A program made the position numbers and the translations under genes. Positions 32,184 through 42,061 of a stretch of DNA of 64,000 nt are shown here, piece after piece. This stretch comes from Edaphochlamys debaryana (Eukaryota; Chlorophyta; Chlorophyceae; Chlamydomonadales): NCBI GenBank assembly GCA_016858145.1, contig JAEHOE010000204.1, positions 1 to 64,000 on the forward strand. The letters run 5' to 3'. Within the stretch, counting starts at the first letter, position 1. The number at the start of each line of letters is the position of its first letter. Below the pieces are notes generated by a model. That model made no database searches. It saw only the letters and a list, made by a program, of their open reading frames with translations, and was not told the DNA's origin.

Positions 32184-33033
32184 GGAAAGTCCAGGAAGTG
32201 GAGGCGGGCGCGGGGGAGACCAGGCCCAAGCGGTGAGGCAGCGGGGGAGGGAGCGAGGGCCGCCACCACCATGCGGTGGTCCGCAGGGCCGCCGGGCCGC
32301 ACCGAACAGGAGGTGACCAGGGGCGCCAGGTCCTCAGTCACCAGGACACGGTCAATGCGCGAGGAGCCAGAGCCACTGACGTACGTGTACGAGCGGCGGC
32401 CGGGGTGGAGGCGGCGGAAGGTGTCATGCAACCCTGGGCACGAGGCCCTGAAGGCAGCAGCGACAGGCCGGTCAGCAACCCGAGCGCTGGTGGCATCCAG
32501 GGCGGGATCCATGACAAAGTTGAAGTCGGCAGCCCGTCGGCTGCCGCTTCCGGAGCAGGCTTCCCCCCCGGGAAGGCCAGCTGCCCGCTGCTGATCAGGT
32601 CGGACCGCACCAAAATGGCAACGCCCCCGCAGGCGCGCCCAGAGGTGGGGGAGACGGCGGCCGGAGCCCAGTAGGACTCCCACCCGCTGAGGCGGGCCGA
32701 GCACGACAGGTTATGCAGCGCCAGGCGTGCAGCAGCAACACCGCTCGCCGGCACACGCGTCTCCTGCACGCAGACCACCCCCAGGCCCTCACGGGCCCAA
32801 AGGCGGAGCAGGGCCGGCAGCTTGGTCGCGTCCGTGCCCACCCCCAGTCCGCGGATGTCCCGGCAGCGGCATTACGGGTCGGGGCCCAAACCTGCGAGCC
32901 AGAGCAGGAGGCCGCGGGCCCGAGGCGGTCCCGGACGAACCGCTGCTGGGCCGGTGGATTGGAGGACGGCAGGTAGGCGCACATGAGCGTTAAGCTGTGG
33001 CCACCCCAACAAACAGGCAGGCGGAGCAGCCGC
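32184..33033 (-). other. Inverted and permuted endonuclease block inside B1
   Basis: Taking B2 as reference, call 42056-42401 P, 42402-42546 Q and 42547-42898 R. B1 carries all three reverse-complemented in the order R' (32184-~32534), P' (~32534-32883), Q' (~32882-33033), then returns to plus-strand homology at B2 42907. A simple inversion would give R' Q' P'. The junctions show 2-4-bp overlaps, such as GGG at P'/Q'. On the minus strand the endonuclease motif VVCVQETRV is readable. This removes the endonuclease from B1. Confidence 0.88.
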
Positions 33034-36000
33034 CCACCGAGCTGCACGACTGGCTCGCCCTCCGTACGCCCACCGCCCCGGCAGATCCCGTCCAGCTGCT
33101 GCGGTGGTGGCCCCGCTTCAAAGCCGACCTGTCCCGCCTGTGCTCTCGGCTCAGTGCTGCTGCGCGGCGGCGGCATGTCTTCTCCGCCGCGGTCGAGGCT
33201 GCTGCTGCAGACGCTGCGGAAGCGGCATTCGCAGCTGTGGAGCAGGCAGCGACGCCCGCCGCCGCCGCGGCCGCAGCATCCCAAGCAGTGGCGGCGCGCT
33301 CCCAGGCCGCTGCCGCCGCTAGGCATGCGTCGCAGGGCCTGGCCCGGCGGACGCGCCTGGCGTGGCTCCAATCCGGTGAGCGGCCCTCACCTGCCCTCAC
33401 TCGGCTTGTGCGGCCGCGTGGCACTTGCCGCCGTATTGCAGCGCTCCGCTGCCCGGGTGGTGGCATCACCAGCGACCCCCGCCGCATGGCCCAGGTGGTC
33501 GCTGACTACTGGAGCGGCGTCTGCTCTCCGCGGCCTGCTGCTGCTGGGCCCCGGGCGGCCGTCCTTGCAGCGCTGCGCGCTGCAGGCCGCCGCTGTGCGC
33601 CCGCTGGCCTCGCCGCCCTGGGCAGCAGCGTGGTCACGGTTTCTGAGGTGGCGGCTGCGCTGGCCGCCTCGCCTGCTGGCCGCGCTCCCGGCCCTGACGG
33701 CCTGCCGGTTGAGCTGTACCAAGAGTTTCCCGCCTTTTTTGCACCCCTGCTTGCCAGCGTGTTCTCCGCCATCCTTCACTCTGGCTCCGTCCCTGCCGGC
33801 TTCCTCGACGGCGTCATCTCCTCCTTCTTCAAGGCCGGCGACCCCACCGAGCCCTCCAACTACCGGCCCATCACGCTGCTTGACACGGATTACCGCACCC
33901 TTGCCCGCGTCCTGGTGCAGCGGCTCCTCCCTGTGTTTGGTGACGTCATCGCCCCCGAGCAGACCGCCTTCCTCCGCCTCCGCCGCATCGCCGACAACGT
34001 CCTCCTCCTCCAGCTGCTGCCTGCCCTGCTCCGGGCCTTTGGGGCTGACGGTTGGGCGTTGTTCCTGGACTTCTACAAGGCGTACGACACCGTGGACCGC
34101 GACTTCCTGTTCGCCTGTCTCGAGGAGCTTGGGGTGGGCGCGGGCTTTCTGGCGTGGGTATGGCGGCTGCACACAGGCACGCGAGCGGCCGCCATCGTCA
34201 ACGGCCATCTCTCCTCCTGGGTGCCCCTCACCGCCGGGGTGCGTCAGGGCTGCCCGCTGGCGCCGCTGCTCTACCTGGCGGTGGCGCAGGCGCTGCTTTC
34301 GTGGCTGCGGAGCCAAGGGTTCGGCCTGGGGCCCCCGGCGCTCCGCCAGACCGCCTCTCAGTACGCTGACGACTGCACCGCCTTCGTTGCCACCACCTCC
34401 CTGACCTCCTTCCGGTCAGCCATGGAACGGTTCTACGAGGCTTCGGGGCAGCGTCTCAACGTCCAGAAATGCGAAATGTTGGCAATGGGGCCGCAGACGC
34501 CTGGCACGTGTGTTGACTGGGCGGAAACGGCGTGGGCTGCTATGGCGTATGTGGCGGCGCTGCGGGCTGGGCCTTCGGCCTCGGTACCACCACAGCCGGG
34601 GCCCGTCCGGATCCTCGACGTGCGTGTCGTACGCCACCCCAAGACCCTGGGCGTCCGCTTCTCGAACACCAACGATCTGCCTCCTGCCTCCCTGGCGGCC
34701 GCCCTTGAGGTGCTGCCCCGGATCGCGTCCCTGCCTCTCTCCGCTTTTGGCCGAGCGGCGGCTGCCAGTGGCTATGCGGTGAGCCGAGTCCTCTACCACC
34801 TTGAGTTCTCTGGCTTGCCGCCTGCAGACGAGCTAGAGGCCTTCCTCAAAGCAGTCTCGGCCGTTGTCGACCGGGCCGTTCCGCCTGGTGCCCCTGCCGA
34901 GGCCCCGCGCCGTGGGGCTGGGGTCAGCGGTACGTGCCTCGCCCTCCACCCGAGCTTGGGCGGCTTCGGGCTCCTGCCATTGGTGGAGCACGTGCGTGGG
35001 CGGCATGCGGTGCTGGCCGCTTGGCTGCTGCTGGGCGCTTGTGGGCTCCTGCCGTTCGCACCGCCCTGGACTACGGTGGCGCTCGCGCTGCTGCGGCGGG
35101 CCTGCCCCAGCGCCCACCCCTTGGGCCTCCTCACCCGCTCCGGCGCCGAGGCCTACAGCTTGGCTCTTCCCGCGGACTGCCCTGCGCTCTCCCGGCTCGT
35201 GCTGGCCTTCACCTGCCTGCCGCCCGTGGAGGTTGTGCGCCCTGAGGCTCTGGCCCCCGGCCCCTGGTGCGTGGCGGCGCCCCTGTGGTGGAACCCCGTT
35301 CTGCCGGCCCTAGCCGGCGGCGGCGCGGGCCTTGAGGCCGACTTCCCCGATCTCTCTGCCATCCCCGGCCTGGTGACTGTGGGGGTTGCCGTCAGATGCT
35401 GGGAGGCCCTTGGCGTCATCCGCACCCAGCGGGCTGCGCTGCCACCGGGGCTAGAGCCCCCGCCCCGCCTCCGGCGGCGCTGGACGCTTCTGTACAAGCG
35501 GCGAGTCTTGCGGGGTGTGCTGCGCCTCGGCTCGGCCAATGATGGCAGCTTTGACCGCTCGACCCTGGCGGCGGCGTTGCAGGACGGCGTGACGGCCCTG
35601 GAGCGCTTTGCGGCGCTCCTGGCGCGCCTCCCTGCGGGCTGGGTCGAGGCGGCGCGCGCTGCGGCGGCTGGCGGACCTGCCGCAGCACCCTCCGCCGTGG
35701 CGGCCTGGCGGGAGGTGCTGGGCGCTGTGGGGTGGCGCTGTGGTGCTGCCGTCGTCCCCGCGGCCTCTCTGACCGTGCGGGCAGCCACGCAACTGCAACT
35801 CGGGCCCGCCCTTGACGTTCTGGCCGCCAAGCACGGCGCCTTTGTGGCTCAGGCGCTGGGCCTCGGCGGTGCCCCAGCCCCTGCTGCTGCCCTGGCCACG
35901 CTGCGGAGCACGTTCACCCGGCTCTGGCGGCTGCGGTGGGAGAACGAGAACAAAGAGCCGTTTTGGCGGCTGGCCCTCAACGGGTTCTCGTACTTTGCTA

Positions 36001-36590
36001 TGCACGAGCGGCGGCGGCGGGCTGCGGCGGGCAGGGCGGGCTCGGGAGGGTCGGGGGCCTTGGGTTCTGTGCAAGAGGGCGGCGCTGCGCCTGCTGGGTC
36101 GGGTGGTGGTTGTGGAGGCATGCCGCGTTGCCCTTGTGGACATGCTATGGATCAGGGCCCCCGGATGCATCACTTTTGGTCTTGCCCGGTCGCCCAGACG
36201 CTTCGTGACTACATGACCGAAATGGGGGGTGTCGAGTTGTCGGTTGCGAATTTGTGGTTGGTTCAACCCCCTACGAATGAGATTCAACAGCCTGTGTGGG
36301 ATGTTGTTTGTTTGGCCGCGGTTGCGGCTATGGAGAGAGGGCGCCAATGGTTGTATGGGGTGCGGTCTGGGCCTGGCAGGCGGGTGCGGGCCCGAACTGT
36401 GCGGCGCATTGGTGCTCGGGTTGTAGCTGATTTTGTTTCGCGCCTCTGGTCCTTTGCCTTGCTGGGTGTTCGCCCGCGGGGCTGGGGCGCTGTGCCCGCA
36501 GATCATCCCTTTCTGGGCTCTGATGCCTTGGGGCGGGTGGTGTGCCGGGTGTCGCTCGAGGCTTCTGACTCTGACTCTGATTCCGTGTGA
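33034..36590 (+). pseudogene. Family B ORF2 remainder in B1: intact RT and zinc finger, no usable endonuclease
   Basis: One open frame (beginning artificially at 32997 in rearranged sequence) covers TELHDWLALRTP, YRPITLLDTDYRTLARV, DFYKAYDTVDR, GVRQGCPLAPLLY, QYADDCT and the C-terminal CPCGHAMDQGPRMHHFWSC, ending at TGA 36590 after a serine/aspartate tail (ASDSDSDSV). The RT catalytic YADD lies near 34361. The N-terminal endonuclease is inverted upstream. Compared with B2 it keeps four residues (ELSV, near 36233) that B2 has lost. It cannot make a complete ORF2 protein. Confidence 0.9.
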
Positions 36591-36819
36591 TTTCGGTGTG
36601 ATCCGCGCTGCTTGTCCCTTGGGCTAGGTGGTGCTGTTTGGTGTTTACTTGTTAGGTGCTTCGCGCACGTGACAGGCTGAGAGGTTGAGTGCGCTGACCA
36701 GAAGACTCTTTAGGACGGCTCCCGGCTTCGGTTGGGGGGCAAGGGGTTGAAGGGCTGCAGCCCATGCAAATTGGCCCTCGCAGGGGGATCGGGCCCCTTG
36801 TAACGCACCGCATCCTAAC

Positions 36820-37952
36820 GATAGCACCATAGCACCATAGCACCATAGCGTGCTTGGGCCGGCGACACCTCACGCCGCGCCGATGTGCCAATATTTGTCG
36901 ACCCGATAGGGGTCCCTTCCGGGGGCGGCCTAGGGCGCTCTGTCTGCTCAGCTGTGGGATGGTGGGTCCCTAGCGGTCTCTGCTGGGGGCCGCGCTGGCG
37001 GAGGACGCCGGTCGCGGTCTCAGAAGCTTCGCGAGGTCATCATCGTTGCCTTCTCGCTGGAGTGTTCCTCGTTCCTCCATCGCTGGAGCCTCAAGTTCCT
37101 CGTGGCGTCGTCTTGCTACGGCTACTGTGGAGCGCCAGGTCGCTGGGCCTGGGCCTGTCTTCCAGTCGGCATCCGCGGTGTGATGCGCTGTGAGTTGCGC
37201 GCTTGGCGTCGAGGTCCCAACCTCCCGGACTTCTGGCTGGCTTGGAGCGGCCTAAGTGGCTATAGCCTAGAGAGGCTGTTACGGGAGGCGGCGCTAGGTC
37301 GGGCCGGGTGCGTGTGCGCTCCCGGTCCTGGGTCCAAGGTTTGGGGCGTGGGGGCGCGGGTGGTGCGCTGTCGCCGGTGGGCTTGAGCCGGGGCGTCTCT
37401 GGGCGTCGTCGAGAGCGCCCTGGCTTCGTTGTGCTCGTGTGGCAGCCGGCTCGGGACTTGCTGGGGGGCGCCTGGCGGGTGTGGTCCCCGCGGTGTCGGC
37501 TGGGGTTTCTGCTGGCCTGCGGCTGTGTGGTCGGGTGCTTTAGGCGGCGGGGTTTTGGGCGGGTTTGGGCAGGGCGGGCGGGGCGCGGGGGGTTGGGCGT
37601 TTGTGAGGTCGGGGCGGGTTGGGCGGGTTTGGGTGGGCGGGCGCTGGTGTAGCTAGGGAAGGGCCCTGCGTAGGGTCGTGGGCCAGTGCTGCGTGGGGGC
37701 GTTTGGGGTTTGTGCTGCGTGTTTGCCCGGCCACGTCACTGGCTGGGCGGGCTGCTGGGGCTTGCCCTGGCTGGCTCTTTGGACCCGCGCGTGTGTTTGG
37801 AGTTGGTGGCGGCGCAAGACCTTGGCGGTGTTTGACCGTGCAGACTCTTCTCCTGGCCTTCGGGCCGGGGGACAAGGGGTTCGAGGGCTGTAGCCCCACC
37901 CAAGTCGGGCCTCGCAGGGGGGTCGGGCCTCTTGTAATACCCGCATCCTAAC
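36820..37952 (+). mobile_element. Non-autonomous LINE-derived element F, copy F1
   Basis: It starts with (ATAGCACC)3 and ATAGCGTGCTTGGGCC and runs ~1.1 kb to TGTAATACCCGCATCCTAAC. Copies at 39229-40363 and 46681-47828 share both ends and nearly all bases. The last ~110 bases resemble the B family (GGCCTTCGGGCCGGGGGACAAGGGG; then CCTCGCAGGGGGGTCGGGCC), whereas the rest is unrelated to B. A 2-bp indel between copies (GCTCGTGTGGCAG against GCTCGTGTGTGGCAG) shows the apparent reading frames are not conserved. No protein is supported. Confidence 0.88.
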
Positions 37953-38247
37953 GATATCTATCTATCTATCGGGGGGGTCTCCGGGGGGCCAGGGGGTGTG
38001 CTGCGGTCGGGGGGTTGGGGGGTCTGGGCTGTGGGGCTGTTGCGGTAGTTGGGATGAACCCCGAGTCGGGTTGTGGGTTTGTGCCTGCGTGCTGTTTGGG
38101 TCAGTCGTGTCATCCCCGGTCCTGTCTTGGACCCGGGCGTTGGGTAAAGGTGGTGCTGCCGCGGGGGCGGTGCCACACTCCTGGGATGCTTCCCGGAGCC
38201 CTCCACGTCGCAGGGCGCGGGGCCGAGGTAAGTCTGCTTCCTAACGA
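37953..38247 (+). mobile_element. 5'-truncated LINE tail, family G (D-like)
   Basis: After a short CTAT microsatellite (37957-37970), this ~270-bp segment ends GGTAAGTCTGCTTCCTAAC. The same terminus (GTAAGTCCGCTTCCTAA) closes the minus-strand D fragment near 54131. It has no coding content of its own and lies between F1 and a truncated B copy. Confidence 0.65.
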
Positions 38248-39200
38248 TATGGCCACACTGCGGAGCACGTTCACCCGGCTGTGGCGGCTGCGGTGGGAGA
38301 ACGAGAACAAAGAGCCATTTTGGCGGCTGGCCCTCAACGGGTTCTCGTACTTTGCTATGCACGAGCGGCGGCGGCGGGCTGCGGCGGGCAGGGCGGGCTC
38401 GGGAGGGTCGGGGGCCTCGGGTTCTGTGCAAGAGGGCGGCGCTGCGCCTGCTGGGTCAGGTGGTGGTTGTGGAGGCATGCCGCGTTGCCCTTGTGGACAT
38501 GCTATGGATCAGGGCCCCCGGATGCATCACTTTTGGTTTTGCCCAGTCGCCCAGACGCTTCGTGACTACATGACCGAAATGGGGGGTGTCGATTTCTCGG
38601 TTGCGAATTTGTGGTTGGTTCAACCCCCTACGAATGAGATTCAACAGCCTGTGTGGGATGTTGTTTGTTTGGCCGCGGTTGCGGCTATGGAGAGAGGGCG
38701 CCAATGGTTGTATGGGGCGCGGTCTGGGTCTGGCAGGCGAGTGCGGGCCAGAACTGTGCGGCGCATTGGTGCTCGGGTTGTAGCTGATTTTGTTTCGCGC
38801 CTCTGGTCCTTTGCCTTGCTGGGTGTTCGCCCGCGGGGCTGGGGCGCTGTGCCCGCAGATCATCCCTTTCTGGGCTCTGATGCCTTGGGGCGGGTGGTGT
38901 GCCGGGTGTCGCTCGAGGCTTCTGACTCTGACTCTGATTCCAGCTCTGCCGCCTCTGATGGGTGACGTGTGATTTCGGTGTGATCCGCGCTGCTTGTCCC
39001 TTGGGCTAGGTGGTGCTGGGTGGTGTTTAATTGTTAGGTGAACCGCGCACGTGACAGGCTGAGAGGGTGGGTGCGCTGACCAGAAGACTCTTTAGGACGG
39101 CTCCCAGCTTCGGTTGGGGGGCAAGGGGTTGAAGGGCTGCAGCCCATGCAAATCGGCCCTCGCAGGGGGGTCGGGCCTCTTGTAACACACCGCATCCTAA
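38248..39200 (+). mobile_element. 5'-truncated family B LINE copy
   Basis: It begins at GCCACACTGCGGAGCACG (ORF2 codons ATLRSTFTRLW) and ends TAACACACCGCATCCTAAC. The retained ORF2 C-terminus (to TGA at 38965) includes CPCGHAMDQGPRMHHFWFC and a longer tail, SDSDSSSAASDG, than B1 and B2. The change HHFWFC, and the longer tail shared with family D, mark it as an older or different B lineage. An upstream open frame reads into it from element G by chance. Confidence 0.88.
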
Positions 39201-39207
39201 CGATATA

Positions 39208-39228
39208 AAATAATACCCGCATCGTAAC
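39208..39228 (+). mobile_element. Ultra-short F-type 3'-end insertion (~20 bp)
   Basis: AATAATACCCGCATCGTAAC matches the last ~18 bases of element F (TAATACCCGCATCCTAAC) with one change and sits between a B end and an F start. It reads as an extreme 5' truncation, or a scar left at the junction. Confidence 0.5.
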
Positions 39229-40363
39229 TATAGAACCATAGCACCATAGCACCATAGCGTGCTTGGGCCGGCGACACCTCACGCCGCGCCGATGTGCCAA
39301 TATTTGTCGACCCGATAGGGGTCCCTTCCGGGGGCGGCCTAGGGCGCTCTGTCTGCTCAGCTGTGGGATGGTGGGTCCCTAGCGGTCTCTGCTGGGGGCC
39401 GCGCTGGCGGAGGACGCCGGTCGCGGTCTCAGAAGCTTCGCGAGGTCGTCATCGTCGCCTTCTCGCTGGAGTGTTCCTCGTTCCTCCATCGCTGGAGCCT
39501 CAAGTTCCTCGTGGCGTCGTCTTGCTACGGCTACTGTGGAGCGCCAGGTCGCTGGGCCTGGGCCTGTCTTCCAGTCGGCATCCGCGGTGTGATGCGCTGT
39601 GAGTTGCGCGCTTGGCGTCGAGGTCCCAACCTCCCGGACTTCTGGCTGGCTTGGAGCGGCCCAAGTGGCTATAGCCTAGAGAGGCTGTTACGGGAGGCGG
39701 CGCTAGGTCGGGCCGGGTGCGTGTGCGCTCCCGGTCCTGGGTACGAGGTTTGGGGCGTGGGGGCGAGGGTGGTGCGCTGTCGCCGGTGGGCTTGAGCCGG
39801 GGCGTCTCTGGGCGTCGTCGAGAGCGCCCTGGCTTCGTTGTGCTCGTGTGTGGCAGCCGGCTCGGGACTTGCTGGGGGGCGCCTGGCGGGTGTGGTCCCC
39901 GCGGTGTCGGCTGGGTTTTTTGCTGGCCTGCGGCTGTGCGGTCGGGTGCTTTAGGCGGCGGGGTTTTGGGCGGGTTTGGGCAGGGCGGGCGGGGCGCGGG
40001 GGGTTGGGCGTTTGTGAGGTCGGGGCGGGTTGGGCGGGTTTGGGTGGGCGGGCGCTGGTGTAGCTAGGGAAGGGCCCTGCGTAGGGTCGTGGGCCAGTGC
40101 TGCGTGGGGGCGTTTGGGGTTTGTGCTGCGTGTTTGCCCGGCCACGTCACTGGCTGGGCGGGCTGCTGGGGCTTGCCCTGGCTGGCTCTTTGGACCCGCG
40201 CGTGTGCTTGGTGTTGGTGGCGGCGCAAGACCTTGGCGGTGTTTGACCGTGCAGACTCTTCTCCTGGCCTTCGGGCCGGGGGACAAGGGGTTCGAGGGCT
40301 GTAGCCCCACCCAAGTCGGCCCTCGCAGGGGGGTCGGGCCTCTTGTAATACCCGCATCCTAAC
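39229..40363 (+). mobile_element. Non-autonomous element F, copy F2
   Basis: Full-length by comparison with F1 and F3: (ATAGCACC)n, GTGCTTGGGCCGGCGAC at the start and TAATACCCGCATCCTAAC at the end. It differs from F1 by scattered substitutions and the GT indel near 39849. No coding capacity is supported. It lies between a truncated B and the intact B2. Confidence 0.88.
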
Positions 40364-40450
40364 GATATATAGAGCCAATAGAGCCATAGAGCCAATAGAG
40401 CCATAGAGCGTTCCACCTGACCCCACTTGAGCATCGATGGTTCCAGACTG

Positions 40451-42061
40451 ATGCCCGGTGGCAAAAAGCAGAAGCGCCCGCGGCAACGGCCGCGTCCTGG
40501 CGCTTCTGAATCAGCAGATGAGATAGCGCCGCTGCTCCGGCAGCACCTGGCGGACCCGACGTGGAGCGCTGCTGGCCTTGAAGTCTTCATCGCGGGTCGC
40601 AAGCCCGAAGACCTCTCGGGGCCGGACCTGCGCTCGCTCATCGCTAGCGCTCAGGACCACGTTCTCGTTCCGCTGACCAGCGCGGCCCTGGCCCAGCAGC
40701 TGGGCCGCCTCCCGGGCTTCACGCATGGCATCCGCAGGGATGCCGCGCCTGATGGCTCAGGCACGCTGGTGCGGTTTGATATCGCGTTCCCAGCGCGCCT
40801 CCAGACTCGGCTGGATGCACTCTTTGGCGGCACGGCGCGCACGCTGTCCTGCCCGTCTCCCTTCGGCGATGCGGGCACGATTGCGTGGGCCCTCGCTGAC
40901 TCGGCTGCGGACCGCTCCCGCCAATGGCTCCTCGTCTCCATCCCCGGCGCGGCCTTCTTCTCGTCGGAGGGCGTGAAGCAGCAGCTCAGCCTGTCGCTGC
41001 CCGGAGTGGAGGTGCTGACTGTGGAGGCTTACACCTCGTACAGCTGGGCGACCACGGCGGAGGGCGTACGCCACACGGACCGCTGGCTGGTGGCAGTGCC
41101 CGCCACGGCCTCCCTCCCGGCCCCGCTGCCGGCCGAGGCCTGGTCCAAGCGGATCAGGGGCGGCTCCATGCCGCTGACGCTCACGGTCCAGCCCTTCGAT
41201 AAGTCAAGCCACGATAGGAGCAAGCGGTCCCTGCAGGCTCAGCCCGCTGCCGCTGCCGCCTCGTGCGGTGGCGGGGCGACCGGCTCTGGTGGCAACCGCC
41301 CTCCGGCGGGACGCGGCACCCGCCCCGCCCGCACTGCTCCCCATGCCGCTGTAGCGGGCGGGGCCTCCGCAGCCGCCGCCTCCGCCGCTGCCGCCACCAC
41401 CGCCGCTGGCGGCGGTCAGGGCGGCTCTGTGGCGAACGGCGCCAACGCGGCTGGCGGCCCCGCCGCGGCCGGCGACACCGCCACTGCTGAGCCCCCGGCT
41501 CCTCACCCGCCCGCGGCCCCCGTGGCCCCCGCCGCAGCGGTGCCCTGCGCGGAGGGCGCTGCGGCGGTGCCGCCTGCCGCCGCGGTCGCCGCAGCCCCAG
41601 CGGAGGCTGCCCCTGCCGAGCCTGCTCCCGCCACCCCCACGGCGGAGACCCCCACGGCGCCTGCCGCCCCAGCCCCCGCGGCTGTGGCCCCCGCGGCGCC
41701 CGCCGCCGCCGCTCCCGCGGTGGAGGCCCCCGCGGCGCATGCCGCCGCCGCCCCTGCTCCCGTCGCCGCCCCGTCCGGGGCTACCGCCGGTGCCAGCCCG
41801 GAGGCCGCGCGGCCGGTCAGCCCCACGCCTGACCGCCGCCTGCGCCTGCCCGAGACCCTGGACGAGGAGGCTCCGCCGAAGCGGGTGTGCAGCCGCTTTC
41901 CCGACGGCTCCAACGGTGATTCGCCTCCCGACGGCATGGCCGTCGACGGCGCCGGCGCTGAGGACGAGGGCGGCGGTTGGCTGCGGGTGGGGCCCCGAGG
42001 GCGGCCCCTTCCGCACGTGGGTGGCCGCCCCGCCGGCGGTGACCCGCCTCCCGACCCGTAA
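40451..42061 (+). CDS. Family B ORF1 protein (copy B2), 536 aa
   Basis: The start is the first ATG in the frame. The N-terminus is strongly basic (MPGGKKQKRPRQRPRPG), as expected for nucleic-acid binding. Residues ~25-255 look globular and occupy the same position as the family A ORF1 core. From ~265 to 470 the protein is Ala/Pro/Gly-rich and low-complexity; the last ~60 residues are mixed and charged (RLRLPETLDEEAPPKR). No zinc knuckle is visible. It ends at TAA (42059-42061) with ORF2 continuing in the same frame in the next codon, so the two frames are separated by one stop only. The TAATG at this stop opens only a short, unrelated frame. Confidence 0.82.
   Translation: MPGGKKQKRPRQRPRPGASESADEIAPLLRQHLADPTWSAAGLEVFIAGRKPEDLSGPDLRSLIASAQDHVLVPLTSAALAQQLGRLPGFTHGIRRDAAPDGSGTLVRFDIAFPARLQTRLDALFGGTARTLSCPSPFGDAGTIAWALADSAADRSRQWLLVSIPGAAFFSSEGVKQQLSLSLPGVEVLTVEAYTSYSWATTAEGVRHTDRWLVAVPATASLPAPLPAEAWSKRIRGGSMPLTLTVQPFDKSSHDRSKRSLQAQPAAAAASCGGGATGSGGNRPPAGRGTRPARTAPHAAVAGGASAAAASAAAATTAAGGGQGGSVANGANAAGGPAAAGDTATAEPPAPHPPAAPVAPAAAVPCAEGAAAVPPAAAVAAAPAEAAPAEPAPATPTAETPTAPAAPAPAAVAPAAPAAAAPAVEAPAAHAAAAPAPVAAPSGATAGASPEAARPVSPTPDRRLRLPETLDEEAPPKRVCSRFPDGSNGDSPPDGMAVDGAGAEDEGGGWLRVGPRGRPLPHVGGRPAGGDPPPDP

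Larger units (their letters stand above)
30454..36819 (+). mobile_element. Family B LINE, full-length but rearranged copy B1
   Basis: It starts with about nine ATAGAGCC(A)-type short repeats (30455-30540), then the body at GTTCCACCTGACC, and ends TGTAACGCACCGCATCCTAAC at 36819. ORF1 has an extra C near 31885. The block 32184-33033 is an inverted and permuted version of the ORF1-ORF2 junction and endonuclease region. RT and the C-terminal zinc finger are intact. Outside the defect it is almost identical to B2, so the damage looks recent. Confidence 0.92.

Noticed and set aside
36885..37652. Conserved small frames in element F
   Set aside because: Copies F1 and F2/F3 differ by a 2-bp indel that breaks the frames, so conservation reflects recent copying only.
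38015..38965. 316-residue open frame as a gene
   Set aside because: It is a chance fusion of element G non-coding sequence with the C-terminus of a truncated B ORF2.
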